From Sphingobacterium sp. ML3W (lineage in GTDB: Bacteria; Bacteroidota; Bacteroidia; Sphingobacteriales; Sphingobacteriaceae): a DNA stretch of 64,000 bases. The stretch covers positions 3,782,001 to 3,846,000 of the forward strand of contig NZ_CP107036.1 in the NCBI RefSeq assembly GCF_029542085.1, read 5' to 3'. Position numbers and translations under genes: made by a program. The notes under the pieces are model-generated. The model was not told where the DNA came from. It did no database searches and saw only the letters and a program-made list of their open reading frames with translations. Of this stretch, positions 17,604 through 26,646 are shown piece after piece; the first letter of the stretch is position 1, and the number at the start of each line of letters is the position of its first letter.

Positions 17604-20348
17604 TTATAAAAATATTTTTGTGAAGTCCCAAGATAGCTTGAGCATATAATATCTACGGATCGTATCATAACGGCGTTGTGTAAAAATTGATGTTGATGCC
17701 GAACGACTGAAACCTTTATTTTGGTCAAGCACATCATTGATCATAAAATCCAACATGAGCGATTCATTCTTCAGGAATTTTTTACTTACCCCGGGGTGTA
17801 ACAAAAATTGTTCAAATTTTTGATCAAAAGCCTTCGTTGCTGCTTCGTAGGTATAGCTATAGTTTGTATATACTTTAAAGGTTTTGCCAATAAAATATTC
17901 TACACTTCCATTCGATCCAAATACAAAGCCGTTACTATTTGTGTTGCGCTCCAAGCTGGATTTCATTAACCGATATTGGGGACTGAAGTTCAAATCAAAA
18001 TTCAATCCAGTCTTCGTATCTCTTTTAAAATTGTATGTAAAATTAAAATTCGTTGTATTGACTTTGTTTAGTTGCTGATTGAATAGATTATAATTGTCAC
18101 TCATATTCAGATAGAACTGTGGCGAATTGGACAAGCCTAATTTTTTGCTCAATTTAAAATGATAGCCAGACCAGATGTTCACAGAGGTATTTGTTTTACC
18201 CTTTACATTGTTCCAAGTATAGATATTGAGTCCTTTTACAGTATCAATATTTTGCGTGATTGGATTTTTATCCAAAGTGATATTCCCACCCGCATAGACA
18301 TAACTTCCAGTCAGAATACGAAAGGAGTTATAATTGATATTTAGAGAGTTTCTAAAAGAAGGTTTTAAATTTTCATTTCCCAAATAACGGTTGATCTGAT
18401 CCGAGTTATCCAGAATAGGCTGAATCTGAGTCATGGAAGGCAGCTGATTCTTTCCTGTGTAATTCAACCATAACCCCTTGGTTTTTGTAAAAGAATATCC
18501 CGCACTTACATTGGGATTATACGTAAAATAACTTCTGGACAACCCTTGCTTACTATTGTTGTTATATTGCTCCAGTTTATCGTTATTAAAATTATTGGCA
18601 ACGGTAAACTTAAACTTGTCCGTCGTATGCACTATGGCTAATTTATACCTGCTGCTCCGTCTATCAAAATCGTAATTGTTACTGAAACGAGTGTCTAGGT
18701 CATTATATTTCCCTTCAGCATCTTTATTGAATGATTCAACACGGGAGGAGTTATTACTACTTTCTATGCCAGTTCCGACAACAAGATTCCAAACTTTTGA
18801 TAACGGCTCTGTATACGACACCGAAGCGCCTAACACGTCATTTTTATTATTGCGTTCTTTGCGTTGATCTGTAGAGTCTATTGGTGTATAACCTGCGGTA
18901 TCCTTCTTAGCTAAACTATTTTCAACAGTTGAGAATAGATAACCATCTCCTATCATTTCACTTCGTCTGAATTGACCATCAAATGTAAATGAACGTCCCT
19001 TTTTCTTAAATTTATGTGTAAAATAAGTACTAAAATTCAATTCGTTGATTGTATTCTTGATGGTCTCATGAGTTTTTTCAGCTACAGTTGTATCCATATT
19101 CTGAGTAAACTGATAGCCTTCACGTCTGTTGTCCGACCAAAGATTTTTGCGGGAAGCTCCGCCCCGGATGGTCAAAGTATTTAATGAATCAAAATTCAGA
19201 TCATATTTTAAATTGGCGCGATGCTGATCGTTCTCCGTATCTATGGATTTAGTTGATTTATTATTGATCAGGCCAGTACTAATTGTCTCATCATCTCCAT
19301 CACTGCTTAATCTTCCGTATTTATAGTTGATATTGACATTATGTTTATCCTTGTTGAATTTATCCGAAAAATTGACACCAGAATTGATCGCACGCGGTAT
19401 ACCGATAACACCTTGTCCAGAAAAAGGATCCGTAAAATTCGTCCAGGACATGGATCCGTCATCCCCATATGAAACACCCGAGTCACCACCATATTTCTGT
19501 GCATCCTGCCAGTTCATACTTGTCGTCCCATTATTTCCAAAAAGACCATAAACAGAGATCTTTTGAGATCCCTTGAATTTGTTTAACATCAACTGCCCCA
19601 TGTAATAGTCACTGGTACCGCCACCCAGCAAGGCTTTTCCGAACATGCCATTTTTGGAACCATCTTTTAGTTTGACATTAATAGTCTGTTCGCGTTGACC
19701 GTCATCTACACCTGTTCGTTCTGCCTGCTCGGATTTCTTTTCATACACCTGTACCTTATCAACCATATCCGATCGAATATTGCGGGTCACCAATGTCGGA
19801 TCATCACCAAAAAACTCCTCGCCATCCACGAGTACCTTTTTGACAGTTTTACCTTGCGCGGTAATTTTTCCGGACGCATCGACAGTAATCCCCGGCAAGA
19901 CTTTCAACAAATCTTCAACCTTCGCATTTTTCTCTACTTTAAAACTACCAGCGTCATACTCTGTGGTATCCCCTTTTATAGTAATGGGAATTCGACCAGT
20001 AACAATAACTTCCTCCAATAAAGTGGCCGTTTTGGTCAGTCCAACAGCTAGCTTGGAATAATCCCTGTCTTTAGAAATCTCTGTATAATAATCACCGTAT
20101 TTGGGATAACTTACGATTAATAGATAGGATCCTGTATCTGGCTTTGATAAAGAAAAAAGTCCATTTTCGTCTGATCTCGTAAAACCTGTCAATATGGAAT
20201 CTTTAGCGGTTAGCAACATGACTGTTGCATCAGATAGCTTAATCTGATCTTTTACATCACTTATTTTTCCGGCAATTTTGGACTGCCCTAGTGCTATTCC
20301 ATGAACACCGAAAACGAAAAACAAGAGAATTTGCAAAACTCTTTTCAT
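17604..20348 (-). CDS. TonB-receptor-like outer-membrane beta-barrel protein (copy 2)
   Basis: A 914-residue paralogue of the protein at 13782-16499 with the same order of parts: signal peptide (1-21), regulatory domain (FTRSDENGLFSL), plug region with VTGRIPITIKGD and VEDLLKVLPGITVD, then a barrel. The N-terminal 200 residues are very similar between copies, the barrel much less so, with many insertions and substitutions in presumed surface loops. That pattern suggests duplication followed by divergence of substrate specificity. It pairs with the GLPGLI gene that follows. The ECF sigma gene cluster lies 184 nt upstream on the same strand. Confidence 0.88.
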   Translation of the reverse strand: MKRVLQILLFFVFGVHGIALGQSKIAGKISDVKDQIKLSDATVMLLTAKDSILTGFTRSDENGLFSLSKPDTGSYLLIVSYPKYGDYYTEISKDRDYSKLAVGLTKTATLLEEVIVTGRIPITIKGDTTEYDAGSFKVEKNAKVEDLLKVLPGITVDASGKITAQGKTVKKVLVDGEEFFGDDPTLVTRNIRSDMVDKVQVYEKKSEQAERTGVDDGQREQTINVKLKDGSKNGMFGKALLGGGTSDYYMGQLMLNKFKGSQKISVYGLFGNNGTTSMNWQDAQKYGGDSGVSYGDDGSMSWTNFTDPFSGQGVIGIPRAINSGVNFSDKFNKDKHNVNINYKYGRLSSDGDDETISTGLINNKSTKSIDTENDQHRANLKYDLNFDSLNTLTIRGGASRKNLWSDNRREGYQFTQNMDTTVAEKTHETIKNTINELNFSTYFTHKFKKKGRSFTFDGQFRRSEMIGDGYLFSTVENSLAKKDTAGYTPIDSTDQRKERNNKNDVLGASVSYTEPLSKVWNLVVGTGIESSNNSSRVESFNKDAEGKYNDLDTRFSNNYDFDRRSSRYKLAIVHTTDKFKFTVANNFNNDKLEQYNNNSKQGLSRSYFTYNPNVSAGYSFTKTKGLWLNYTGKNQLPSMTQIQPILDNSDQINRYLGNENLKPSFRNSLNINYNSFRILTGSYVYAGGNITLDKNPITQNIDTVKGLNIYTWNNVKGKTNTSVNIWSGYHFKLSKKLGLSNSPQFYLNMSDNYNLFNQQLNKVNTTNFNFTYNFKRDTKTGLNFDLNFSPQYRLMKSSLERNTNSNGFVFGSNGSVEYFIGKTFKVYTNYSYTYEAATKAFDQKFEQFLLHPGVSKKFLKNESLMLDFMINDVLDQNKGFSRSASTSIFTQRRYDTIRRYYMLKLSWDFTKIFL

Positions 20349-20532
20349 AAAATTGTTGGATAGTATATGAATATCAATATAACATTAGTATATAAAACCA
20401 ATGTTTTGTTACAGTAAATTTAATTTTATTTCTCAAAAAGTATTTTAAACGATCTACGGCTAATTGAGACGAAATAAAAAGGCTATATAATCAGGATATA
20501 ACGATCGGATAAATTCCACAAAAGGTTCGGAA

Positions 20533-20883
20533 TTATTGATAGCTCTTATCGCGTTGTATCTTGATCAATTTCCATAATTGATGACAGAAAGAGCAGATTA
20601 ATACCACAAAAACAATTTGGGAGAGTATCATTGTATAATTGCGGTATGTAGCCATCGTTTCCATCACCTCTAATCGATTCATCCAATAGTTATTGAGTAG
20701 AATACCACAGATTGATCCCAACAGAAAAAATATAATGGCATATTTTCTATCTGAAAGAGCTTTAGATTTTGCATTTTCTAAATCTGCAATCTGGCCCATA
20801 ATACGTTGTTCAAAGTCATCAAAGGGCATGTTTACTTTGCTCATTTGCATGGCCTGTTTCATTTTCTTGTGTTTGTTATCCAT
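20533..20883 (-). CDS. membrane protein overlapping the ECF sigma gene, possible anti-sigma factor
   Basis: A 116-residue protein with a hydrophilic N-terminal half (1-46; MSKVNMPFDDFEQRIMGQI) and two membrane segments (about 47-66 and 83-103). Its ATG lies inside the last codons of the sigma gene (8-nt overlap, ATGGATAA). Overlapping stop/start with an ECF sigma and an N-terminal cytosolic domain plus membrane anchor is the usual arrangement for an anti-sigma factor. That role is an inference from position and topology; I do not recognise an anti-sigma domain in the sequence itself. Confidence 0.75.
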   Translation of the reverse strand: MDNKHKKMKQAMQMSKVNMPFDDFEQRIMGQIADLENAKSKALSDRKYAIIFFLLGSICGILLNNYWMNRLEVMETMATYRNYTMILSQIVFVVLICSFCHQLWKLIKIQRDKSYQ

Positions 20884-21427
20884 GATATTCGGATTTTTTC
20901 ATCAATTGACTCAATACTAGTTGCATATTTTTTCGTGCCCGATGTAGAATAACTTTCGTATTAGCGAGCGTCCAGCCCATTATTTCCTGAATTTCTTCCA
21001 TTGATTGTTCCTCCAAATAGAATAGGCGTAGGGCGACAGATTCTTTGGGTGATAAAATAGCAAGGGCGTCATTAATCATTTCTCTTCGCTCATTGTCTAT
21101 AATTTCATCAAGAATAGATTCATCATAGGCTTGGTCATGATCTGTCAGATCAAAGTCGATCAGTGTCAATTTCTTATACCTTATGCTATTAAAAGCAATA
21201 TGAACAACGATACGATAAAACCAGGTGCTAAATTTTGATTTACCTTTAAATGAGGACAGCGACTGATAACATTTTATAAAAGCATCTTGAACAACATCCT
21301 CAGCCAAATGTTCCTGCTTGACAATGGAAAGCGCAACAGAAAAGGCCATATCCTGATAGGTTTTTATAAAATACCGGTATGACTCTACATCCCCGGACAG
21401 TATTTTTCGAATATAGATTTCATCCAT
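20876..21427 (-). CDS. ECF sigma factor
   Basis: A 183-residue RNA polymerase sigma-70 factor of the extracytoplasmic type. Region 2 is at about 10-75, with the DVVQDAFIKCYQSLSSFKGKS block and FSTWFYRIVVH. Region 4 is at about 120-175, with ALAILSPKESVALRLFYLEEQSMEEIQEIMGW and the HTH TLANTKVILHRARKNM. It directs transcription of a small regulon in response to an envelope signal. The gene is 7 nt after a membrane protein gene and overlaps the possible anti-sigma gene. The adjacent downstream barrel/GLPGLI genes are candidates for its regulon, which is inference from location. Confidence 0.93.
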   Translation of the reverse strand: MDEIYIRKILSGDVESYRYFIKTYQDMAFSVALSIVKQEHLAEDVVQDAFIKCYQSLSSFKGKSKFSTWFYRIVVHIAFNSIRYKKLTLIDFDLTDHDQAYDESILDEIIDNERREMINDALAILSPKESVALRLFYLEEQSMEEIQEIMGWTLANTKVILHRARKNMQLVLSQLMKKSEYHG

Positions 21428-21434
21428 TGAATGG

Positions 21435-21749
21435 CTAAATATCGCGTTTTTTATCCAGTTTATTCGCTACAATCATTGCCACACCGGCAGCTATGATCAA
21501 AATTGCGACCGCGAGTGAATCAGGCAAATCGGCACTCACATAGTTTTGTATTACGCCCACGATAAACAACCCAATACCTATTCCTAATACCAGAATCCCC
21601 GGTTTTTGCCAGTCAGCAGGCTGTCTTCTTCTTTCCTCCCCCGGGATATTGATTGCGGTACTGCGATAACGCATGACAAAATAAACACAAAGTGTGATAC
21701 AGGTGAATAATCCCACAGCCATAACTGCTGCCATTGTCTGTTTTTCCAT
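21435..21749 (-). CDS. membrane protein of unknown function, first gene of the sigma cluster
   Basis: A 104-residue protein from the ATG at 21749 (MEKQTMAAVMAV) with three hydrophobic segments: about 5-25, then after a charged loop (ERRRQPADWQKPG) about 45-65 and 73-93. A longer frame starting at 21773 would add eight residues. It resembles small DUF6249-type membrane proteins, but that is only a weak impression. It begins the minus-strand cluster and ends 7 nt before the ECF sigma gene, so it may sense or modulate the same signal. Confidence 0.7.
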   Translation of the reverse strand: MEKQTMAAVMAVGLFTCITLCVYFVMRYRSTAINIPGEERRRQPADWQKPGILVLGIGIGLFIVGVIQNYVSADLPDSLAVAILIIAAGVAMIVANKLDKKRDI

Positions 21750-21806
21750 AATGATTTGATTTAGTTTTAACATTAGTCACTATCACTTCCGAAAAGGTTA
21801 CAACAA

Positions 21807-21839
21807 ATTGAGTTAAATGTGTCTATTTGTGTAGATTTG
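21807..21839 (+). promoter_or_regulatory. Promoter of the M20 dipeptidase gene
   Basis: ATTG (21807-21810), 21 nt, then TAGATTTG (21832-21839), a perfect -7 box. It predicts a start about 12 nt before the ATG at 21857 and rules out the in-frame ATG at 21827. Confidence 0.65.
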
Positions 21840-21856
21840 TTTCAAATACAAACAAT

Positions 21857-23227
21857 ATGCAAAACATTAAAGAATATGTAGAAGCAAACAAGCAACGTTT
21901 TTTAGATGAGTTGTTTGATTTATTGCGTTTACCTTCCGTCAGTGCCGATCCTAAATTTAAGGGCGACGTACAGAAGACTGCTGAATTTGTTGCTCAAAAG
22001 TTGCGTGAAGCAGGTGCTGACAACGTAGAAGTCTGTGCCACTGCTGGTAATCCAATCGTTTATGGTGAAAAAATTATTGATCCTTCATTGCCAACTGTAC
22101 TGACTTATGGTCACTACGATGTACAGCCAGCAGATCCATATGAGTTGTGGGATACCCCTCCTTTTGAACCGACTATCCGCGATGGCAAAATATATGCCCG
22201 TGGTTCGGCAGATGACAAGGGACAGTTTTATATGCATGTGAAAGCTTTCGAATATATGATGCAAAACAATGCTTTGGCATGTAACATCAAATTTATGATC
22301 GAAGGTGAAGAAGAAGTTGGTTCTGTTAACCTAGGTACATTTGTAAAAGAAAACACCGAAAGACTTAAAGCGGATGTAATCGTGATTTCGGATACGTCTA
22401 TGATCAGCATGGCGCAACCGTCTTTGGAGACAGGTCTCCGTGGACTTTCTTATGTCGAAGTTGAAGTCACTGGACCAAATCGTGATTTACACTCAGGTGT
22501 ATATGGTGGTGCTGTTGCAAACCCGGCTACAATTCTCGCAAAACTCATTGCTTCTCTGCATGATGAAAACAATCATATTGCAATCCCTGGATTTTACGAC
22601 GATGTCGTTGAATTAACGGTTGAAGAACGCAAAGCATTAAATGAAGCTCCATTTGATATCGAAGAATACAAATCAGATTTGGGTATTCAGAATATCTGGG
22701 GAGAGAAGGGATACACAACTTTAGAACGCACAGGAATCCGTCCTACTTTGGAGGTCAATGGTATCTGGGGTGGATATATCGGTGAAGGTGCCAAAACCGT
22801 GTTACCTTCCAAAGCAAATGCAAAAATCTCGATGCGCCTTGTTCCAAACCAAAATTCTGAACGCATTACTGAACTATTCAAAAAACATTTTGAGGGGATC
22901 GCACCAGATTATGTTAAAGTAGAAGTAAAACCGCATCACGGCGGTGAACCAGTAGTCACACCAACAGATAGTGTTGCCTATAAAGCTGCTGAAAAAGCAT
23001 TACATGAAACATTTGGCGTAAAACCAATCCCTACACGTGGTGGTGGATCTATTCCAATTGTTGCTTTATTTGAAGACGTTCTAGGACTAAAAACAGTGCT
23101 CCTTGGATTTGGACTTGACAGCGATAACCTGCATTCTCCAAACGAGAAATATGGAATAGAGAATTACCTAATGGGTATCTCTACAATTCCTTTATTTCAT
23201 AAATATTACGCAGAACTAAGCAAATAA
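21857..23227 (+). CDS. M20-family dipeptidase
   Basis: A 456-residue cytoplasmic metallopeptidase of the dipeptidase group (carnosinase/CPG2-like M20). It shows VLTYGHYDVQPADP with the first metal His and Asp, GRGSADDKGQ with the bridging Asp, MIEGEEEVGS with the catalytic Glu-Glu, and a late metal His in the DNLHSPNE stretch. The lid domain (about 190-330) contains the LHSGVYGG segment. It cleaves dipeptides, consistent with a proteolytic life style along with the M28 and S46 peptidases nearby. The start at 21857 is supported by the promoter. Confidence 0.92.
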   Translation: MQNIKEYVEANKQRFLDELFDLLRLPSVSADPKFKGDVQKTAEFVAQKLREAGADNVEVCATAGNPIVYGEKIIDPSLPTVLTYGHYDVQPADPYELWDTPPFEPTIRDGKIYARGSADDKGQFYMHVKAFEYMMQNNALACNIKFMIEGEEEVGSVNLGTFVKENTERLKADVIVISDTSMISMAQPSLETGLRGLSYVEVEVTGPNRDLHSGVYGGAVANPATILAKLIASLHDENNHIAIPGFYDDVVELTVEERKALNEAPFDIEEYKSDLGIQNIWGEKGYTTLERTGIRPTLEVNGIWGGYIGEGAKTVLPSKANAKISMRLVPNQNSERITELFKKHFEGIAPDYVKVEVKPHHGGEPVVTPTDSVAYKAAEKALHETFGVKPIPTRGGGSIPIVALFEDVLGLKTVLLGFGLDSDNLHSPNEKYGIENYLMGISTIPLFHKYYAELSK

Positions 23228-23242
23228 TTTAGTTTTTCATTA

Positions 23243-23283
23243 GATAAAGGGTTATTTTTAAATTTTAGAAATAACCCTTTATC
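23243..23283 (+). terminator. Hairpin between the dipeptidase gene and lysR
   Basis: A perfect 15-bp inverted repeat (23243-23257 and 23269-23283, loop 11 nt) is followed by GTTTT. The hairpin ends 5 nt before the lysR ATG, so it may terminate the dipeptidase mRNA and also limit lysR translation from a read-through mRNA. Confidence 0.7.
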
Positions 23284-23288
23284 GTTTT

Positions 23289-24191
23289 ATGGATTTTGAT
23301 TTTCGTCTCATCGTTTTTTATACTGCAGCTCAGCATCTTAATTTCACCAAGACAGCTTCGGCACTTTTCATCTCACAACCTGCAGTCAGCAAAAACATTC
23401 AGGAACTGGAAAAAAAACTCGGCGTCCCTCTTTTTGAGCGGAAAGGCAATAACCTTGACCTGACTGAATCGGGGCAAATTCTCTATAAATATGCCCAACA
23501 GATTATCAATCTCTACAATCAGGCAGGACAGGAAATACAAGAACTACAAACAGGACGTAAAGGGAATCTTGTATTAGGGGCCAGCACGACAATCTCTCAA
23601 TATGTACTTCCAACGTTACTGGCAGATTTCTTATCTCAATATCCAAACAACCGTATCCAATCTTTTCAATCCAATAGTCGAAGTATTGAAGAACAGCTTA
23701 TTGACAAGACACTAGACCTCGGAATCACGGAGGGATCAACTGACAATAGGGCTTTAAAGTATATCCCTTTCATGAAAGATGAACTTGTATTGGTCACCAA
23801 TAGCGAAAACCCGCTATTAAAACAATTAAAAAATCCTATTCTCTCAGATATAACGCGTTTACCTTTGGTCCTTCGCGAGCAGGGTTCGGGCACCCGTACC
23901 ATTATTGAGAATGCATTAAAAGAACAACGGATCAGTCTTGCTGAAATCCAGATTGAAATGATATTGCCATCAACAGAAAGTATCAAAGGATATCTGGCCC
24001 GCCGTCATAGTTTTGCCTTTCTCTCTATTCATACCGTTCAGCGGGAGGTCTTAAATAATCAATTGACCATCGTCGATATTCCTCATTTGTCTATCGAACG
24101 TTATTTCTATTTCACGCATCTATATGGTGGCCTTGCGGGTACTCCTAACCAATTCCTGCAGTTCTGTCTGAGACAAAATTTCAAGATATAA
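23289..24191 (+). CDS. LysR-family transcriptional regulator
   Basis: This 300-residue protein has an N-terminal winged HTH (about 3-62: FYTAAQHLNFTKTASALFISQPAVSKNIQELE) and a C-terminal LysR effector-binding domain (about 90-295, with LGASTTISQYVLP and VLREQGSGTRTIIE). The effector domain is of the CysB/CysL-like type that often senses sulfur metabolites, a family-level hint only. It lies 80 nt upstream of the cytochrome, DsrE and binding-protein genes and is probably their regulator. No promoter box was found before it. Confidence 0.9.
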   Translation: MDFDFRLIVFYTAAQHLNFTKTASALFISQPAVSKNIQELEKKLGVPLFERKGNNLDLTESGQILYKYAQQIINLYNQAGQEIQELQTGRKGNLVLGASTTISQYVLPTLLADFLSQYPNNRIQSFQSNSRSIEEQLIDKTLDLGITEGSTDNRALKYIPFMKDELVLVTNSENPLLKQLKNPILSDITRLPLVLREQGSGTRTIIENALKEQRISLAEIQIEMILPSTESIKGYLARRHSFAFLSIHTVQREVLNNQLTIVDIPHLSIERYFYFTHLYGGLAGTPNQFLQFCLRQNFKI

Positions 24192-24245
24192 CATTTGGTT
24201 ATGTCTCATAAAGAAACATCGTTTTAATCCTTGTCGATAGGCTGG

Positions 24246-24253
24246 TAGATTTG
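24246..24253 (+). promoter_or_regulatory. -7 box upstream of the dihaem cytochrome gene
   Basis: TAGATTTG matches TAnnTTTG and lies 18 nt before the ATG at 24272. A TTTT at 24222-24225 is the only -33 candidate, so the promoter may need activation, for example by the adjacent LysR protein. Confidence 0.5.
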
Positions 24254-24271
24254 TACAAACGAATTAGAGGC

Positions 24272-25252
24272 ATGGAATACAAAAAACTAACAAATTACCT
24301 AAAAGCGCTCAGTTGGATCATTGTCGCATTGTTTATTACCTGTACAACACTATGTGTGTTTCCGCTTAAGCATGCAACCAATGATAACTCAACGGATTCA
24401 CTTGCGCTCTCCAATGATTCATTAATTACACATGTATCACAATTCAAAGCCGTTTCTTTCAAAGACAATCCTGAAGGGGAAATGGCTAGTTATGGTGAAA
24501 AGCTGATCAAAAATACCTACGACTACTTTTACGATGGTGACATAAAAATCGGAAATAAATTGGCTTGCAGTAGTTGTCACCTCAACGGTGGGACCAAGGC
24601 ATTCGCGGCTCCTTATGTTGGCCTCACAAATGTTTTCCCAATTTACATTGGACGGGAAAACAAAGTAGAATCTCTGGAGGAACGCATTAATGGTTGTTTT
24701 GAAAGAAGTATGAATGGTCGTGCTATTCCAGAAAACAGCAAAGAAATGCGCGCTATTGTTACCTATATAAAGAACATCAGTATCAATACAGTCAATAAAG
24801 GAAGATTAGCCGGCCAGGGTTTTGTCAAAATGGAAATCCCAAACCGTGCCGCAGATCCAAAACACGGTCAATTGGTATTTGAAGGCAAATGCACGAGCTG
24901 TCATGGAAAAGATGGACAAGGCATGGCACAGCCTACCGGCAGGGGATATTTATATCCGCCACTTTGGGGAAAAGACAGCTATAACGATGGAGCCGGTATG
25001 GCACGATTGCTTACCGCAACACGCTTTATCAAAGCTAACATGCCCTTAGGAGCAAGCTACGACGCGCCTCAACTCAGCGACGATGAAGCCTATGATGTCG
25101 CCGCCTATATCAATTCTTTTGACCGACCTAAAAAAGCAAACAAGGAGCTCGATTACCCAAATTTGGCAAAAAAACCAAAGGACAGTCCCTATCCACCATA
25201 CGCAGATAACATTAGTTTAGAACAACATAAACACGGACCCTATAATTTTTAA
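24272..25252 (+). CDS. dihaem c-type cytochrome, thiosulfate dehydrogenase (TsdA)-like
   Basis: A 326-residue protein with an N-terminal membrane anchor (about 13-33) and two CXXCH haem sites: CSSCH (99-103) and CTSCH (207-211). Around the first, KLACSSCHLNGGTKAFAAPYVG and then ERINGCFERSMNGRA match TsdA. C142 sits at the position of the cysteine that ligates haem 1 iron in TsdA enzymes. TsdA interconverts thiosulfate and tetrathionate in the periplasm. I use the ATG after the -7 box; a TTG at 24251 lies inside that box. Cotranscribed with DsrE and ModA-like genes (1-nt gaps). Could instead be another dihaem oxidoreductase. Confidence 0.78.
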   Translation: MEYKKLTNYLKALSWIIVALFITCTTLCVFPLKHATNDNSTDSLALSNDSLITHVSQFKAVSFKDNPEGEMASYGEKLIKNTYDYFYDGDIKIGNKLACSSCHLNGGTKAFAAPYVGLTNVFPIYIGRENKVESLEERINGCFERSMNGRAIPENSKEMRAIVTYIKNISINTVNKGRLAGQGFVKMEIPNRAADPKHGQLVFEGKCTSCHGKDGQGMAQPTGRGYLYPPLWGKDSYNDGAGMARLLTATRFIKANMPLGASYDAPQLSDDEAYDVAAYINSFDRPKKANKELDYPNLAKKPKDSPYPPYADNISLEQHKHGPYNF

Positions 25253-25253
25253 T

Positions 25254-25727
25254 ATGATGAAAAAACAACTGACAATTGCTTGTATCCTCTTAGCGATGAC
25301 AACGATTCAAGCGAAGGCACAAAGCAATAAATTATTACTCAACAACCATCAATATACGGGTGCTGTTGCCAAGAAAAAAGTGTATAAAGCGATCTATCAA
25401 TTGGATAGTAATGATCCAAAAACAATTGAGAAGGCTATTCGAAATATCAACAACGTTTTGAAAGATCCGCGATTAAAGGGGCATCTTCAAATTGAACTGG
25501 TTGCTTTTTCAGGTGGAACAGAAGCTTATTTAAAGAAGAATAGCCAGTATGAAAAACCACTTCAGGACCTCGTAGAAAAAGGAGTTATTGTCGCTCAGTG
25601 CTTAAATACATTGGAAGAAAAACATATTGCAAAAGAAGAATTATTCGATTTTATCGGGTACGTCCCCAGTGGGAATGGTGAGTTAATCTTGAGGGCTAAT
25701 GAAGGTTGGGTCATTGTTAAACCATAG
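25254..25727 (+). CDS. DsrE/DsrF-family exported protein
   Basis: A 157-residue protein with a signal peptide (1-23, ending AKAQ) and a DsrE-like fold: VVIQ-type strands, a loop LVAFSGGTEAY (about 80-90), and the conserved cysteine in VAQCLNTL (about residue 120), the sulfur-trafficking position in this family. DsrE proteins move persulfide sulfur between partners; secreted members occur in many Bacteroidota. Location right behind a TsdA-like cytochrome supports a sulfur-related role, which is inference. The ATG at 25254 starts 1 nt after the cytochrome stop; a second ATG follows at once. Confidence 0.82.
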   Translation: MMKKQLTIACILLAMTTIQAKAQSNKLLLNNHQYTGAVAKKKVYKAIYQLDSNDPKTIEKAIRNINNVLKDPRLKGHLQIELVAFSGGTEAYLKKNSQYEKPLQDLVEKGVIVAQCLNTLEEKHIAKEELFDFIGYVPSGNGELILRANEGWVIVKP

Positions 25728-25728
25728 T

Positions 25729-26646
25729 ATGATGAAAAAGCTAGTCCCCTTCACCCTCGCTATGGCCTTGTTCGTATCGGCAAAAACTATGGCGCAAGAA
25801 CATCGTTTTGATCCCCCTTGGAACACCCCACCAGAATCGGCGCTGAATTTTACAGTTCCCGGTATAGATAATATTCCAGATCTATATGGCGATATTGAAA
25901 ATCCACAGCTAACAGTTTTCTTCGCTGGTAATCAGTTTATGGTCGTTGATGATTTATTAACATCTTTCAAAAAGGAATATCCGCAGTACGAACGTATTTT
26001 TGTGGAAACATTGCCTCCCGGAATTCTAGCAAAACAGATTAAAGGGGGCTCCATTACCGTCGGTAACCTACGCATTACGCATAAACCCGATATCTATACC
26101 GCAAGCAAACGCGCGATTAATGACATGGCTGATTATTTCAGTCATACCCAGACCTATTGTTACAACAATATATGTTTGATGATTCCACAGGGAAACCCTG
26201 CAAATATCAAAACATTGAACGATCTAGGCAACTCCAATGTGCGCATTAGCATGCCCAATCCGCAATGGGAAGGCATAGGAGAGCAAATCAAAGCATCGTA
26301 TAAAAAAGCAGGGGGCGAACAACTGGTCAAGAAAATCATGGAAGATAAAGTAAAGGATGGAAGCACGTATTTAACAAAAATACATCATCGCGAAAGCCCG
26401 ATGCGTATCCTTTATCGTCAAGCCGATGTCGCACCGGTCTGGACATCTGAGGTTGTTTATCAAAAACTTATTGGCCATCCGGTGGAAGGTATCACAATTC
26501 CGGACAGTCAAAATACCACGGCAACCTACGTGGCCGCAAAACTAAAAAATGCACCACATCCACAGGCGGCAGATGATTTTCTGAAATTTATGAACTCCCC
26601 TACAGCCAAGCAGATTTACAAGAAATATGGCTTTACAATAGACTAA
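25729..26646 (+). CDS. ModA-like periplasmic substrate-binding protein
   Basis: A 305-residue protein with a signal peptide (about 1-23: FVSAKTMAQ). The body has the type II binding-protein pattern (LTVFFAGNQFMVVDDLLTSFKKEYP, TYCYNNICLMIPQGNPANIKTLNDLG, and VAPVWTSEVVYQKL), as in molybdate/tungstate and sulfate-binding proteins. No permease or ATPase gene accompanies it, so it may act as a soluble sensor or scavenger, or share a transporter encoded elsewhere. I start at the ATG at 25729, one base after the DsrE stop, because a frame opening at 25699 would overlap that gene and spoil the signal peptide. A strong terminator ends the operon. Confidence 0.82.
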   Translation: MMKKLVPFTLAMALFVSAKTMAQEHRFDPPWNTPPESALNFTVPGIDNIPDLYGDIENPQLTVFFAGNQFMVVDDLLTSFKKEYPQYERIFVETLPPGILAKQIKGGSITVGNLRITHKPDIYTASKRAINDMADYFSHTQTYCYNNICLMIPQGNPANIKTLNDLGNSNVRISMPNPQWEGIGEQIKASYKKAGGEQLVKKIMEDKVKDGSTYLTKIHHRESPMRILYRQADVAPVWTSEVVYQKLIGHPVEGITIPDSQNTTATYVAAKLKNAPHPQAADDFLKFMNSPTAKQIYKKYGFTID

